The position numbers and the translations under genes were made by a program. Positions 21,455 to 31,793 of a stretch of DNA of 64,000 nt are shown here, piece by piece. The stretch covers positions 1 through 64,000 of the forward strand of contig CAJVZD010000008.1 of the NCBI GenBank assembly GCA_913019905.1. Direction: 5' to 3'. The notes below the pieces were generated by a model. That model was not told where the DNA came from. It did not search any database and saw nothing but the letters and a program-made list of their open reading frames with translations. This stretch comes from an uncultured Cellvibrionales bacterium. GTDB lineage: Bacteria; Pseudomonadota; Gammaproteobacteria; Pseudomonadales; Dasaniaceae. Each line of letters starts with the position of its first letter. Position 1 is the stretch's first letter.

Positions 21455-21623
21455 TAGTGTGCCTCTGCAATTAAATACTATTTATTAGTATATCTCTAAG
21501 TCGTTTAAACGCCTATTTTAATCCCACATTTATACTCTACTTTAGCAGATCGGGGTGTAAATTCGCATTTCTCCATTAAATGTATACAATCCGTCGCCAT
21601 ACATTTACTGGAACTCAAATTAA

Positions 21624-22112
21624 ATGAAGAGTTTAGATACCTATAATCGGGTAACGTCTTTAGTGTCATCTCGTTTTCGGGCCTTTTCTACACTTTGCTA
21701 TTCTTTGTTAGCTCTAATGATAATTGGAAGTTTAGTTTCCTTAGCGTTAGCTAATACATACTTCTTGTTCCCCATAGAAACGGCTTCACTGGGCATCGTT
21801 TTGCTGTCAGTCTTTTATTTGTTGCGCAAAAATAGACGAAAAATCTGCCAGTTCTGTGGCAACGCTTTGGTGCATGTCAATCGTCCTCTTCGATTGGATA
21901 ACGAGTTTCTATCCATGAAAGGCGTTAAAGAAGGCAATTTTTTTTATACAAAGTGCGTTTGGGGTCCCGTTCCTTTGCGCAAACATTGGGCAAAAATATC
22001 GAAACGCTCTTTGGCCTGTCACAAATGTCGGTTAATCGAAGAACAAACCTCGAAGTATTATGAAGCTGTCTCACCGGAAGAACTAAAGACCATTTCTTCA
22101 AAACGATATTAG
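21624..22112 (+). CDS. uncharacterised two-TM protein with cysteine-pair (zinc-ribbon-like) C-terminus
   Basis: 162 aa; two hydrophobic helices then ICQFCGNA...FYTKCVWG...LACHKCRLI. Confidence 0.65.
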   Translation: MKSLDTYNRVTSLVSSRFRAFSTLCYSLLALMIIGSLVSLALANTYFLFPIETASLGIVLLSVFYLLRKNRRKICQFCGNALVHVNRPLRLDNEFLSMKGVKEGNFFYTKCVWGPVPLRKHWAKISKRSLACHKCRLIEEQTSKYYEAVSPEELKTISSKRY

Positions 22113-22306
22113 GGTCACGCCCTGATTTGCGCTGGTTAGCGAAAAATTGTAAGCATCGACATCGAATGAATTGGCGACTTGCGCCTAATACCTGACCAAA
22201 ATTTCATTTGATATCGAGGTAAATACCGAGCGATTATTATCTATTTAGTTATAATAAGCCTCCTTTACGCTCACCGCCTCAATCTCCCACAAAGAAAACT
22301 ACTAAT

Positions 22307-24430
22307 ATGAAAAAGCCCAACAGTAGAATTCGGCATTGTCGATTACAATATGCGCCCATTTTGTCACTTCTCATGGCATCAATAGCGTTAGACCTACAGG
22401 CATCTGAAAGAGATCCGAATTCTGAACTTGAGACCGTCACGGTTACAGCTTCTCGCCATCAACAAACTATTGGACGTTTGGCTGCCTCTTTATCTATTGT
22501 TGATAATGAGGACCTGCAACAAGTTTTGCACACGCACATCAATGAATCTTTGGCGAGAATACCGGGTGTCTGGGTCGGCCGAGGCAATGGCCAAGAGAGT
22601 CTCCCGGCAATACGATCGCCCTCCCTCACCGGGTCTGGCAGCTGCGGTGCATTTTATATCGCCGAAGATGGCGTTCCAGTTCGACCGGTAGGATTCTGTA
22701 ACGTCAATCAATTGTTTGACACGAATAGTGAACAAGCCGAACGAATCGACGTTTTGAAAGGGCCCGGTAACGCTCTACACGGATCGGGAGCATTGCACGG
22801 AGTTATCAATGTGATTACCACCACTCCTCTGGAGACTGGGGAAAATACCTTATCTCTCGAAGGAGGTCCTCATAACTATAGTCGGATTAAAATAAGCCAT
22901 AACAATGCTTACGATAGCGGCGCTTATCGGCTCAATTTTAACACGACTAATGATGGGGGTTACAAAGATGATTCCGGTTTTGATCAACAAAAATTATCGC
23001 TCCGTCATGAATATAAATCCACGGACTTAACTATATCGTCGCTGCTCCACCTAAGTAACTTAAACCAGGAAACGGCAGGATATGTAGTCGGATTCGAGGC
23101 GTATGACGATAAGGATCGAAAGAAAGAAAACCCCAATCCAGAAGCTTACCGAGATAGTCAGTCGGCCAGACTGCAGACGCGAATTGAAAAACAGTTGGGG
23201 AACAATAGCTCGTTTATCGTCACTCCTTATATCCGCCATAGCGATATGGAATTCTTAATGCACTTTCTACCCGGCACTCCGGTAGAACAGAACGGCCAGG
23301 ATAGTATTGGTATCCAAACTTCTTATATCAGGCCTGTATCAGAAAAACTTACCCTGACTAACGGTTTTGACGCCGAGTATACAGACGCTTATCTAAAGCA
23401 GGATCAGCAAGGTGGATTCTCTTCATTTCCCAGTGGTAAACAATACGACTACGAAGTTACAGCCAAAGTTGCCGCTGCATTTGTCGATGGAAGCTATGAC
23501 TTATCATCAGACACGATTATTACCGCTGGAACGCGCTTCGAACACATTAGCTATGATTACGACAACCACATGCGCTCCGGTGACACCGCTGAAGATGGGC
23601 GTATTTGCGTAAACGGCTTTACGGGTGCCCTGGGATGTCGCTATTCAAGACCTGAGGATCGAAGTGATAGTTTCAACAACTGGTCTGTTTCTGCGGACAT
23701 TGTGCATCAGCTGTCTTCTCAAACTACTGCGATCGTTAGAGTCAGCCACGGGTTTCGACCGCCACAAGCAACTGAACTATACCGTCTGCAAGCTGGTCAA
23801 TTAACCGCGGATCTCGACGCAGAGGAAATAGATAGTTTTGAACTGGGTCTTCGAGGCTCTGTTGGAGACACGAAGTATCAACTGACCGGATATTACATGG
23901 ATAAATCAAATGTGATATTTCAGGACTCCAGCCGTTTGAATACCGATAGCGGCGAAACACAGCATTATGGGGTGGAATTTGAAATATATAGGTCCTTCGG
24001 TGATACGCTCGACCTAACAATCAACGGCACTTTCGCTCGACACACTTATCAATCTGACGTAACTACGCCAGTATCAGGTGGAACAGCTATCATTGCGACT
24101 AAAGATAATGACGTTGACACTGCACCGCGTCACATGGGATCGGTGCAACTCGGATGGCAACTAGCTAGTGACACTCGCGCAGAGTTGGAATGGGTTTCAA
24201 TGGGCAAATATTACACCGACATTGACAACCTACATAGCTACGATGGGCACGATCTTTTTAACTTAAGATTACGTCATCAATTTAGTCGAAAAATTTCTGC
24301 GGGATTGCGGGTTACAAATCTCGCCGACACGGATTACGCAGAAAGAGCAGACTATTCCAGTTTCAGTGGAGACCGATATTTTATCGGTGAACCACGATCA
24401 CTGTATGCTGATTTACGCATGAGCTTTTGA
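22307..24430 (+). CDS. TonB-dependent outer-membrane receptor
   Basis: Signal peptide; TonB-box-like ETVTVTASR; plug RIDVLKGPGNALHGSGALHGVINVITTTP; C-terminal YADLRMSF. Confidence 0.94.
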   Translation: MKKPNSRIRHCRLQYAPILSLLMASIALDLQASERDPNSELETVTVTASRHQQTIGRLAASLSIVDNEDLQQVLHTHINESLARIPGVWVGRGNGQESLPAIRSPSLTGSGSCGAFYIAEDGVPVRPVGFCNVNQLFDTNSEQAERIDVLKGPGNALHGSGALHGVINVITTTPLETGENTLSLEGGPHNYSRIKISHNNAYDSGAYRLNFNTTNDGGYKDDSGFDQQKLSLRHEYKSTDLTISSLLHLSNLNQETAGYVVGFEAYDDKDRKKENPNPEAYRDSQSARLQTRIEKQLGNNSSFIVTPYIRHSDMEFLMHFLPGTPVEQNGQDSIGIQTSYIRPVSEKLTLTNGFDAEYTDAYLKQDQQGGFSSFPSGKQYDYEVTAKVAAAFVDGSYDLSSDTIITAGTRFEHISYDYDNHMRSGDTAEDGRICVNGFTGALGCRYSRPEDRSDSFNNWSVSADIVHQLSSQTTAIVRVSHGFRPPQATELYRLQAGQLTADLDAEEIDSFELGLRGSVGDTKYQLTGYYMDKSNVIFQDSSRLNTDSGETQHYGVEFEIYRSFGDTLDLTINGTFARHTYQSDVTTPVSGGTAIIATKDNDVDTAPRHMGSVQLGWQLASDTRAELEWVSMGKYYTDIDNLHSYDGHDLFNLRLRHQFSRKISAGLRVTNLADTDYAERADYSSFSGDRYFIGEPRSLYADLRMSF

Positions 24431-24441
24431 TCTATCTGGAA

Positions 24442-24485
24442 GCGGTTACCGTTTTCTCTTTCTAACAAGAAAGACCGGTAACCGC
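24442..24485. terminator. strong inverted repeat immediately downstream of TonB receptor
   Basis: GCGGTTACCG ttttct CTTTCT aac AAGAAAG a CCGGTAACCGC: 10 bp outer stem plus 6 bp inner stem, 12 nt after the stop codon. Confidence 0.6.
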
Positions 24486-24642
24486 AGCTTTGATTTGGCC
24501 GAACTAGCCAATTTAGAAGCTGTACCGACGAGCGGTTACGCCAAGGTCGAAGACTTAGTTGCGGTCTCGTAACAAGTGTTAGGCTATGAAATACGCCCAC
24601 ATTAGTTTAATAACAACATCGCTGTATTTTTCAATGGTGTTG

Positions 24643-25650
24643 CTAAGTAATTGTGTTGATACCGACGGCATTGCGTACTTTCTTTAATAAGCCGCTAGCA
24701 TACTCCCGCGCCTTCAGTGCTCCTTTTTGCAATTCTTGCTCTATGTAGTCGCCGTTATCCATTAATTCTTGATAGCGTGCTCGAGCGGGGCCGATTTCAT
24801 TGTTAATGAGACCAAATAGCTCTTTTTTAGCTTGTCCCCAACCGATACCTGAGGCAAATTTCTCGCGCATCTCTTCTGTTTGTTGGCTCGTCGCAAAGGC
24901 CTGCCAAAGTTGAAAAACAGTAGAAGTTTCCGGGTCTTTAGCTTCCCCTGGTTCTAACAGATTAGTTTGAATTTTATTTATATGCTTTTGGAGTTTCTTT
25001 TCGGTTAGGAATAGCGGGATCGTATTGTTGTAACTCTTGCTCATCTTCCTGCCATCGAGACCGTTTAGGATAGCACCATCGTCGCTTATCGTAGCTTCGG
25101 GTAAAACGAACAAATCTTCAAAATGGTGATTAAATCGCTGGGCAATATCTCGAGCCATTTCCACATGCTGGATTTGATCCTTTCCTACGGGAATTTTTTC
25201 GCCATTAAACATCAATATATCGGCGGCCATTAAGATAGGGTAACTGTAGAGTCCCATAGTGACCGCTTTATCCGGGTCGTCGCCTTCGCTCTCATTAGAT
25301 TGTACCGCTGCCTTGTAAGCATGTGCTCTGTTCATCAAACCTTTTGCCGTGATACAGGTCAGTATCCATGTGAGCTCGGGAATCTCAGGCACATCGGACT
25401 GTCGATAAAACGTACAGTTTTCTGTATCGAGCCCTAAAGCCAACCAGGTGGCCGCAATCTCTTTAGTAGACTGTCCCACCAAAGTTGGATCTTGGTTTTT
25501 TATCAGCGCATGATAATCCGCCAGAAAGAAAAATGAATCCAGTTGGTCGTTTTTGCTTGCTTCGACGGAAGGCTTTATCGCACCGACATAATTACCTAAA
25601 TGTGGGCTGCCCGAAGTTGTGATTCCGGTTAATACTCTCTGTTTAGTCAT
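24643..25650 (-). CDS. trpS: tryptophan--tRNA ligase
   Basis: [35 protein letters not shown] motif [11 protein letters not shown]. The given ORF extends to 25734 but the family start is Met at 25650. Confidence 0.97.
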   Translation of the reverse strand: MTKQRVLTGITTSGSPHLGNYVGAIKPSVEASKNDQLDSFFFLADYHALIKNQDPTLVGQSTKEIAATWLALGLDTENCTFYRQSDVPEIPELTWILTCITAKGLMNRAHAYKAAVQSNESEGDDPDKAVTMGLYSYPILMAADILMFNGEKIPVGKDQIQHVEMARDIAQRFNHHFEDLFVLPEATISDDGAILNGLDGRKMSKSYNNTIPLFLTEKKLQKHINKIQTNLLEPGEAKDPETSTVFQLWQAFATSQQTEEMREKFASGIGWGQAKKELFGLINNEIGPARARYQELMDNGDYIEQELQKGALKAREYASGLLKKVRNAVGINTIT

Positions 25651-25693
25651 AGCATTTTCAAATTGATAAATATTTGGGCGCCCATAATACTGG

Positions 25694-26824
25694 CTAGAGA
25701 GACCGATGGCCATAATCACGAAGTGTTTTTTCAAAAATTTGTTGGTACGTGATTTTCATATTAGAAATCGAAAAATGTTCAATATCAGGTGGTTCGGGTA
25801 AAGTGCCCAGGCGTTTTTGGTGACTTAACTCAATGATACGATCGGCCAACCCGGATGACTCAACAGAGGGATTGTTTAACTGGGACTCGTAAAGCCATTC
25901 ATTCCCAAACCACTCGCTGTAACATAAGCGATCTGGTAAAACAGGGAGACAACCTGCAGCGACCGCTTCCATTATCGCCAGGCCTTGAAAATCGTGGACG
26001 GCAGTAGAAATAACAATATCAGTTTGTGCTAACAGGTCTCTGTAATCTGTTGCTGATTCAATATATCCCCAATTTTTTATAACCCCGGGAAAGTTCAAAT
26101 CCAGATAGCGTTTCATCTCCTCAAAAACCTGTGGGTGATTACGAAAACACTGGCCAACGACACTCAAATCCAATTCGATGCCTGCATGGAGAACACGTTT
26201 TATAGCATCAAAAAAACGTTCCGGCGCTTTGTCATATTCCCAGCGATGATTCCAAACGAGTGCAATCGTCGGTTTGTCTATTTTTATCCGAGACATATAG
26301 GCGTCATCACTCAATGGAACGGGTAAAATCGAACTTTTTTCTAGTAAACCTAATGTGATGTCTGGTGGTACGTGATCTGGCATTTTCCCAAGTACTTTGT
26401 CCACACCGTCGAGGAAAGTGTTACGGTTGTATTCGCTGTTAAAGGCAATGTGATCCGCTGACAAGGCGCTATAGAGATTAAGAATTTTTGGCTCAACTGA
26501 TTCGAACTGACGTTCACTGGTGGGATAGGCAAATTGATTTTCATGAAAATACAACAAAGTCGGACTACTCGCTAACGCAGGAACAAATCCACGTAATGCC
26601 GATAAGTCGACCATAGATGTAGCAACGATCAAATCATAAGGCTGCTCTAGAACTTCACGAAATTTAAACGCCCACGTTAGGCTATTGCTACGGATCCGCC
26701 AACTAAAGTTTCGTGGCGGCAAGGTCAAAACAGTCCATTCAAAATCTTCGAAAACACTGACCAGTAATTTTCTCCAGTACTGATGACTTTGAGCATCATA
26801 AGCAGATAACAGCAGTACTTTCAT
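25694..26824 (-). CDS. DUF3524 / QTMAN-like glycosyltransferase (putative tRNA-queuosine alpha-mannosyltransferase)
   Basis: [65 protein letters not shown]-terminal GT-B-like domain [36 protein letters not shown]. Confidence 0.85.
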   Translation of the reverse strand: MKVLLLSAYDAQSHQYWRKLLVSVFEDFEWTVLTLPPRNFSWRIRSNSLTWAFKFREVLEQPYDLIVATSMVDLSALRGFVPALASSPTLLYFHENQFAYPTSERQFESVEPKILNLYSALSADHIAFNSEYNRNTFLDGVDKVLGKMPDHVPPDITLGLLEKSSILPVPLSDDAYMSRIKIDKPTIALVWNHRWEYDKAPERFFDAIKRVLHAGIELDLSVVGQCFRNHPQVFEEMKRYLDLNFPGVIKNWGYIESATDYRDLLAQTDIVISTAVHDFQGLAIMEAVAAGCLPVLPDRLCYSEWFGNEWLYESQLNNPSVESSGLADRIIELSHQKRLGTLPEPPDIEHFSISNMKITYQQIFEKTLRDYGHRSL

Positions 26825-27004
26825 TGATTAGTCCAGACCGTACACAAATCCACGTCACCACAATTTTCATGGACTATTATGTCAGTCATATTACCGTTAC
26901 AGCATGGTATTCACGAAGACTGTTTGCTAAGCGTCGGATGGTCACCTTCGACAGTGGTGATAACTAAAAAAACTGTGTTGTTAACAGTAATCCTGGGACT
27001 CAGT

Positions 27005-27763
27005 TTACCATTTCAGCAATTTTCCATGAAGGTCATAAAACAATCCATTATCGGTGGGCTTTAAGCCAGTGATGACATTGAAGAGCGCATCGGCACTTTC
27101 TTTCGTGGAATAAGTGGCCATGTTAGTACCCATATCTGTGCGAACCCAGCCTGGGTGTAGAACCACGAAAACAAAACCCTGTTTATCATATTCAATTGCC
27201 AAAGATTTGGTGAAACTATTTAATGCAGCTTTGCTTGAGCGATAGCCGTAACAACAGCCACGAGTATTGTCTTCAATACTTCCCATTAAACTGCTCATAT
27301 TTGCAATAATCTTAGTAGGACTATCATTCATATTCGATATCAATGCTTGCGTAACACGCAACATGCCTAAACTATTCACATCAAAGACCGTAGATAACTT
27401 GTCGACATCAAGATCAGAAAAAGCACTGGCGCTATGGCCAGAGATCCCCGCATTATTTATAAGTATGTCTATCTTGTCTGCAGCCAGAGCTTTCTTTAAC
27501 AGGCTAACGCTTTCGCTATTCGATACATCGAGAGCCTCAATGCGAACTCCTAAGTTTCTAAGATCAGAGGCTTTATCCGGCTGTCGAGCGGTAGCGATAA
27601 CTGCATACCCTTCATCGTGAAACTTTTTGGTCAAAGCCAAACCCAAACCGCGGTTTGCTCCCGTGATTAGGACTGTTCCTTTTTCTACAGAAAAAGCATC
27701 AATGGAAAACAGAACAAGACTGGTCAAAAAAAACACCGATACAACTTTGTAAATACTGTACAT
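27005..27763 (-). CDS. SDR-family oxidoreductase with N-terminal hydrophobic/signal segment
   Basis: VLITGANRGLGLALTKKF, LINNAGISG, YRSSKAALNSF; preceded by KVVSVFFLTSLVLFSIDAFS. The given ORF start at 27895 is probably upstream of the true start (27763). Confidence 0.88.
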   Translation of the reverse strand: MYSIYKVVSVFFLTSLVLFSIDAFSVEKGTVLITGANRGLGLALTKKFHDEGYAVIATARQPDKASDLRNLGVRIEALDVSNSESVSLLKKALAADKIDILINNAGISGHSASAFSDLDVDKLSTVFDVNSLGMLRVTQALISNMNDSPTKIIANMSSLMGSIEDNTRGCCYGYRSSKAALNSFTKSLAIEYDKQGFVFVVLHPGWVRTDMGTNMATYSTKESADALFNVITGLKPTDNGLFYDLHGKLLKW

Positions 27764-28008
27764 AATTTTTCCTTGATCTTTAAAGACCGTATGAGACGAT
27801 AAAGATTGCTCTTTCCACTTTCTAACATGCTCCATCGCGGCAATGAATATACTGTAAGTCCGTATTGCGCAAATAAATGACTTACGGAAACACAACGGCG
27901 ATGTGTTCTACTCAATATCCATGCTAGCGGTTTGTAACACTTGCGGAAAAAATGGATCTTTCTCAAAATAACAATCTACTAACAATTTACTAGTGAGTTA
28001 CTAACAAT

Positions 28009-28380
28009 CTACCCAAGCAGTGATTTTTGCATATTTGTAACAATTTGAATAGCGATAGCCTTCGCTTTATTTGCGAATGCCCCCTCATAATTTTGATCAA
28101 CTGTGGTGGTGAACAAAGCCAGCCAACGCAAAAAATCCTCTAACTTGAATGCCTTTTTGTCATTGACTGCTCTGTGAATGTTCATCGTATGACGGGCATA
28201 AGTCTGATCGCCAAACAGTAATTTACCCCAGTAGGCACAGACAATCTCAAAGTGCTTTTCCCTGTCAATCACGGCAACGTCGAGAAAAAAGGGAGCTAGC
28301 TGCTTATCTTTAAGCATTGCGCTATAAAAAAGTTCTACGAAAATCTTAATTTTTGCTTTGTTGTTAAGATCGGACTTCAT
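28009..28380 (-). CDS. group III truncated hemoglobin
   Basis: IKIFVELFYSAMLKDKQLAPFFLDVA...HFEIVCAYWGKLLFGDQTYARHTMNIHRAV. Confidence 0.88.
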   Translation of the reverse strand: MKSDLNNKAKIKIFVELFYSAMLKDKQLAPFFLDVAVIDREKHFEIVCAYWGKLLFGDQTYARHTMNIHRAVNDKKAFKLEDFLRWLALFTTTVDQNYEGAFANKAKAIAIQIVTNMQKSLLG

Positions 28381-28418
28381 AACATAAATTCGTATTTGTC
28401 CTTCTTGCGAAAGACGGG

Positions 28419-29810
28419 TTACTTCTTTTTGGCTTGTCTTTTGATACGAAGCTTGCGTTCAACTTGTCGCTTGCTTAATTTGTCGTTATTTTCCTGGTAT
28501 GGATTGTCTCCGGATTTAAACTCGAGACGTATTGGAGTACCACTCAAATCCAATTCTCGACGGAATGTCTTTTCCAAATACCGGCGATAGTTAGCTGGGA
28601 CTTTACTCGTCTGATTGCCATGTATCACAATAATTGGCGGGTTGTTACCACCGGCGTGCGCCATGCGTAGTTTAATACGCCTTCCATTAATCATCGGCGG
28701 CGCGTGATCGAAGGTGGCACCCTGTAGAATCTGTGTTAGTTTATTAGTTTGCATTTTACGCATGGAAGAAGCGTAAGCTTTGTCAATCGACTCATAGAGA
28801 TGACCTACTCCGGTTCCGTGCAATGCTGAAATAAAGTGAATCACTGCAAAGTCGATGAATTGCAACCGTCGTTCCAATTCAGTTTTTACGCTGTTTTTGT
28901 GGTCGGAATCTAGCCCATCCCACTTATTCAAGGCGATTACCAGAGCCCGCCCGGCATCAATGGTGTGTCCCAGCAGGTGTAAATCCTGATCGACAACACC
29001 TTCAGTTGCATCCATTACTAAAACAACCACGTTAGCATCATCGATAGCTTTAAGTGCTTTTACGATTGAGAATTTTTCAACGGTTTCTTTTACATTTTTA
29101 CGACGTCGTACACCAGCCGTATCGATTAAAGTATAGTTCTCATCCTCACGTTCATACTCAATATAAATACTATCTCTGGTAGTTCCAGGCTGGTCGTAAA
29201 CAACAACTCTGTCTTCGCCTAGCAGACGGTTGACAAGTGTGGACTTTCCAACATTTGGGCGTCCTACAATAGCTATTTTAGTTCCTCGGTATTTATCGTC
29301 AGCTGCAGACTTTTCCATTGCCGGAAAGTGCTGAAACATATCTTCCATTAAGTTGCGGACGCCCTTTCCATGTGTGGCTGTCATCGGGTAAATTTGCTTT
29401 ATACCTAAACGGTAGAAATCAGCCATCGCAACGTCTGGATTTACGCCATCGATTTTATTAGCAATATAGAAAACGGGCTTTTCTGCTTGCCTTAATTGAT
29501 GCGCCAGCGTTTCATCGCCTGCGGTAAGGCCAGCCCGCGCATCACAAAGAAAGAATACAGCATCAGCTTCCTCGATCGCTTGCAGGGATTGCTGCGCCAT
29601 TGCAGCATCGATTCCCTCCTCTTCTCCGGTGATACCACCTGTGTCTATAACGATAAGGCGTCGATCGTCGAAGGAAGCTTCGCCGTATTTTCGGTCGCGT
29701 GTTAAGCCCGGTAAATTGGCGACCAACGCGTCACGAGTTTTAGTCAGCCGATTAAACAATGTCGACTTACCGACATTGGGACGACCAACTAAAGCAATAA
29801 CAGGGACCAT
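28419..29810 (-). CDS. der: ribosome biogenesis GTPase Der
   Basis: Two tandem GTPase domains ([12 protein letters not shown] and [12 protein letters not shown]), KH-like C-terminus. Confidence 0.97.
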   Translation of the reverse strand: MVPVIALVGRPNVGKSTLFNRLTKTRDALVANLPGLTRDRKYGEASFDDRRLIVIDTGGITGEEEGIDAAMAQQSLQAIEEADAVFFLCDARAGLTAGDETLAHQLRQAEKPVFYIANKIDGVNPDVAMADFYRLGIKQIYPMTATHGKGVRNLMEDMFQHFPAMEKSAADDKYRGTKIAIVGRPNVGKSTLVNRLLGEDRVVVYDQPGTTRDSIYIEYEREDENYTLIDTAGVRRRKNVKETVEKFSIVKALKAIDDANVVVLVMDATEGVVDQDLHLLGHTIDAGRALVIALNKWDGLDSDHKNSVKTELERRLQFIDFAVIHFISALHGTGVGHLYESIDKAYASSMRKMQTNKLTQILQGATFDHAPPMINGRRIKLRMAHAGGNNPPIIVIHGNQTSKVPANYRRYLEKTFRRELDLSGTPIRLEFKSGDNPYQENNDKLSKRQVERKLRIKRQAKKK

Positions 29811-29899
29811 ATATAAACCACTAAAGAGAAAAAGTTGAGATGCGCATTTCGTCTCAATTTAAATTCGATTAACGACCGAAAAACTCGGTCAACTTACAA

Positions 29900-31045
29900 C
29901 TATTGCAATCGATAGGCTGCTAATTCACCATCGTTACTATACGCCAGGATAAGATCATTTGCTGCCAATAAATCTACCCGAATTCCGTCACTACTCAGTC
30001 GGGTCCTGGCTACGATGTGGCCATCAACCTGAGACAGAGCATGTAAATAACCTTCAAAGTCGCCCACGACAACGTAGCTAGATTGTGAGACTGAACCCGT
30101 TATATTACGTCTGGCCAGAACCGTTTGAGCCCAACGGGCGCCGTTTCCATTTTGTTCAAAAGCCGTGATACTTCCATCGCTTCCCGAAACGTAAATGTTA
30201 CCGAATCCTTCAGACATTCCAACGCTACTGGACGCTTCATTGGTCCAAATACGATTACCTGACTTAGGGTCAATCGCGGCCACCTTTCCTTGATAACTAA
30301 CTGCATAAAGCAAGCCATTGGTCAGTAACAATTTTCCGTCTATATCGACAATACGATCGATTTCGGAATTTCCCTTTGCCAGAGCAACTCTCACTGTCCA
30401 TTGAACCGTACCCGTTTTTGCGTCAAAACTTACTACTGTTCCGTTTGCAAAACCCGCGATAACGGAATTGCGAAAAATGACCGGTGTACTCGTGCCTCTT
30501 AACGTCAAAACCGGTACGTTATTTCGATAAGACCAGACGCGACTACCATCATTAATATCCAAAGCGACCATTTGTCCGTCCAATGTTTGAACAAATACGA
30601 ACTTATTATTGGTCTGCGGTGCAGCTAAGACTTCTCCGCCCACGTTCGCTGACCAAACCTCTTTGCCTGTCTCTTTATCAAGTACGATGACGTCACCTGC
30701 CACTGTGCCGACCATAACGATCGTTTCTCCCGAACCAACGCCACCCAATAAGGTTTTATTAAGTTCCGCGACCCATTCCACTGTGCCGTTCTTCAAATTT
30801 AATCGTTCTACAACGCCATTCGTCGCGGCAATAAACAAGGTGTCTGCATCGACGACAGGTGACAAACGAGTGTAATTATTGCCTTGACCATCGCCAATAC
30901 TACGGCTCCATACTTTGTTAAACTCCCGTTCTGCATCGAATTCGATCAGTTCCGCCGGGGCTTGTTCCTCGTCGGAGTCCGTACTGCTACAGGCTGAAAA
31001 AGCCAGTAGCGACGCTAAAATAAGTAACGCTCTTAAACTAGTCAA
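29900..31045 (-). CDS. bamB: outer membrane assembly lipoprotein BamB
   Basis: Lipobox LLAFSACSS, PQQ/beta-propeller repeats, located between der and yfgM. Confidence 0.95.
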   Translation of the reverse strand: MTSLRALLILASLLAFSACSSTDSDEEQAPAELIEFDAEREFNKVWSRSIGDGQGNNYTRLSPVVDADTLFIAATNGVVERLNLKNGTVEWVAELNKTLLGGVGSGETIVMVGTVAGDVIVLDKETGKEVWSANVGGEVLAAPQTNNKFVFVQTLDGQMVALDINDGSRVWSYRNNVPVLTLRGTSTPVIFRNSVIAGFANGTVVSFDAKTGTVQWTVRVALAKGNSEIDRIVDIDGKLLLTNGLLYAVSYQGKVAAIDPKSGNRIWTNEASSSVGMSEGFGNIYVSGSDGSITAFEQNGNGARWAQTVLARRNITGSVSQSSYVVVGDFEGYLHALSQVDGHIVARTRLSSDGIRVDLLAANDLILAYSNDGELAAYRLQ

Positions 31046-31046
31046 T

Positions 31047-31742
31047 TTACATTTCCTCTTCGGTAGCTGAAGACGAATTGCTTACTTTGCTCTTTAGCCT
31101 TTGAATCTTTAAGTTCAGGAGGGGGTTATTCGCAGGTTTTTCCAACTGCAGGTTTAACTCAGACGCTTTTATATATGACAACTCCGCTTTTTTGAAGTCC
31201 CCCTGGGCGTTGAAAACATCTCCCCTCACTTCTTCGAAAGCTGCGGCGTAAATTGACGCATCGCCTTGCAACTGGGATAAAGCCTCCGAATATTTATCTT
31301 GCGCGTAAAAAACTCTCGCAAGTCGCAGTTTCGTTTGCAGCAATATGTCATCTATTGCACCATTGTCAAGAATCCATTGCAGTGCCTCTTCAGCTTCAGC
31401 GTAGTTATTTGCTTCAACAGCAAACTTAGCAATATACAACGCGGCGAAGCGTGCGTAAGTAGAGCTGGGAAAATCGGTTTTCAAGGTGTTCGCTAAATGA
31501 TTAGCCGTGGACTTTTGTTCTTGCGTTACCACACCGTTAGTACCTCTCGCAGCGACAAGCATGTTTTCGTAAATTGACGATGAAGCTCCCAATTCTTGTT
31601 GTTGCCGATTTTGCCATCCCTGCCACCCCAGTACAGAGATAACGCTTATGGCAATGATGACCAGCGTCGAAGTACCATTGTCGCTCCACCATTTTTTAAG
31701 CACTTCAATTTGTTCGTCGTCTGTTTCATAGCCTTCAGCCAT
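31047..31742 (-). CDS. yfgM: YfgM family TPR protein
   Basis: YETDDEQIEVLKKWWSDNGTSTLVIIAISVISVLGWQGWQ; single TM plus TPR; hisS-yfgM-bamB order. Confidence 0.93.
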   Translation of the reverse strand: MAEGYETDDEQIEVLKKWWSDNGTSTLVIIAISVISVLGWQGWQNRQQQELGASSSIYENMLVAARGTNGVVTQEQKSTANHLANTLKTDFPSSTYARFAALYIAKFAVEANNYAEAEEALQWILDNGAIDDILLQTKLRLARVFYAQDKYSEALSQLQGDASIYAAAFEEVRGDVFNAQGDFKKAELSYIKASELNLQLEKPANNPLLNLKIQRLKSKVSNSSSATEEEM

Positions 31743-31793
31743 AGTAATACTCTCTATCTGTAGTTTTTAATTGTTTGTTAATACTTTTTCGAT

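Noticed and set aside
27970-28012. Three near-copies of AACAATYTAC between the SDR and truncated hemoglobin genes
   Set aside because: Short, AT-rich and irregularly spaced; could be chance and does not form a CRISPR-like array.
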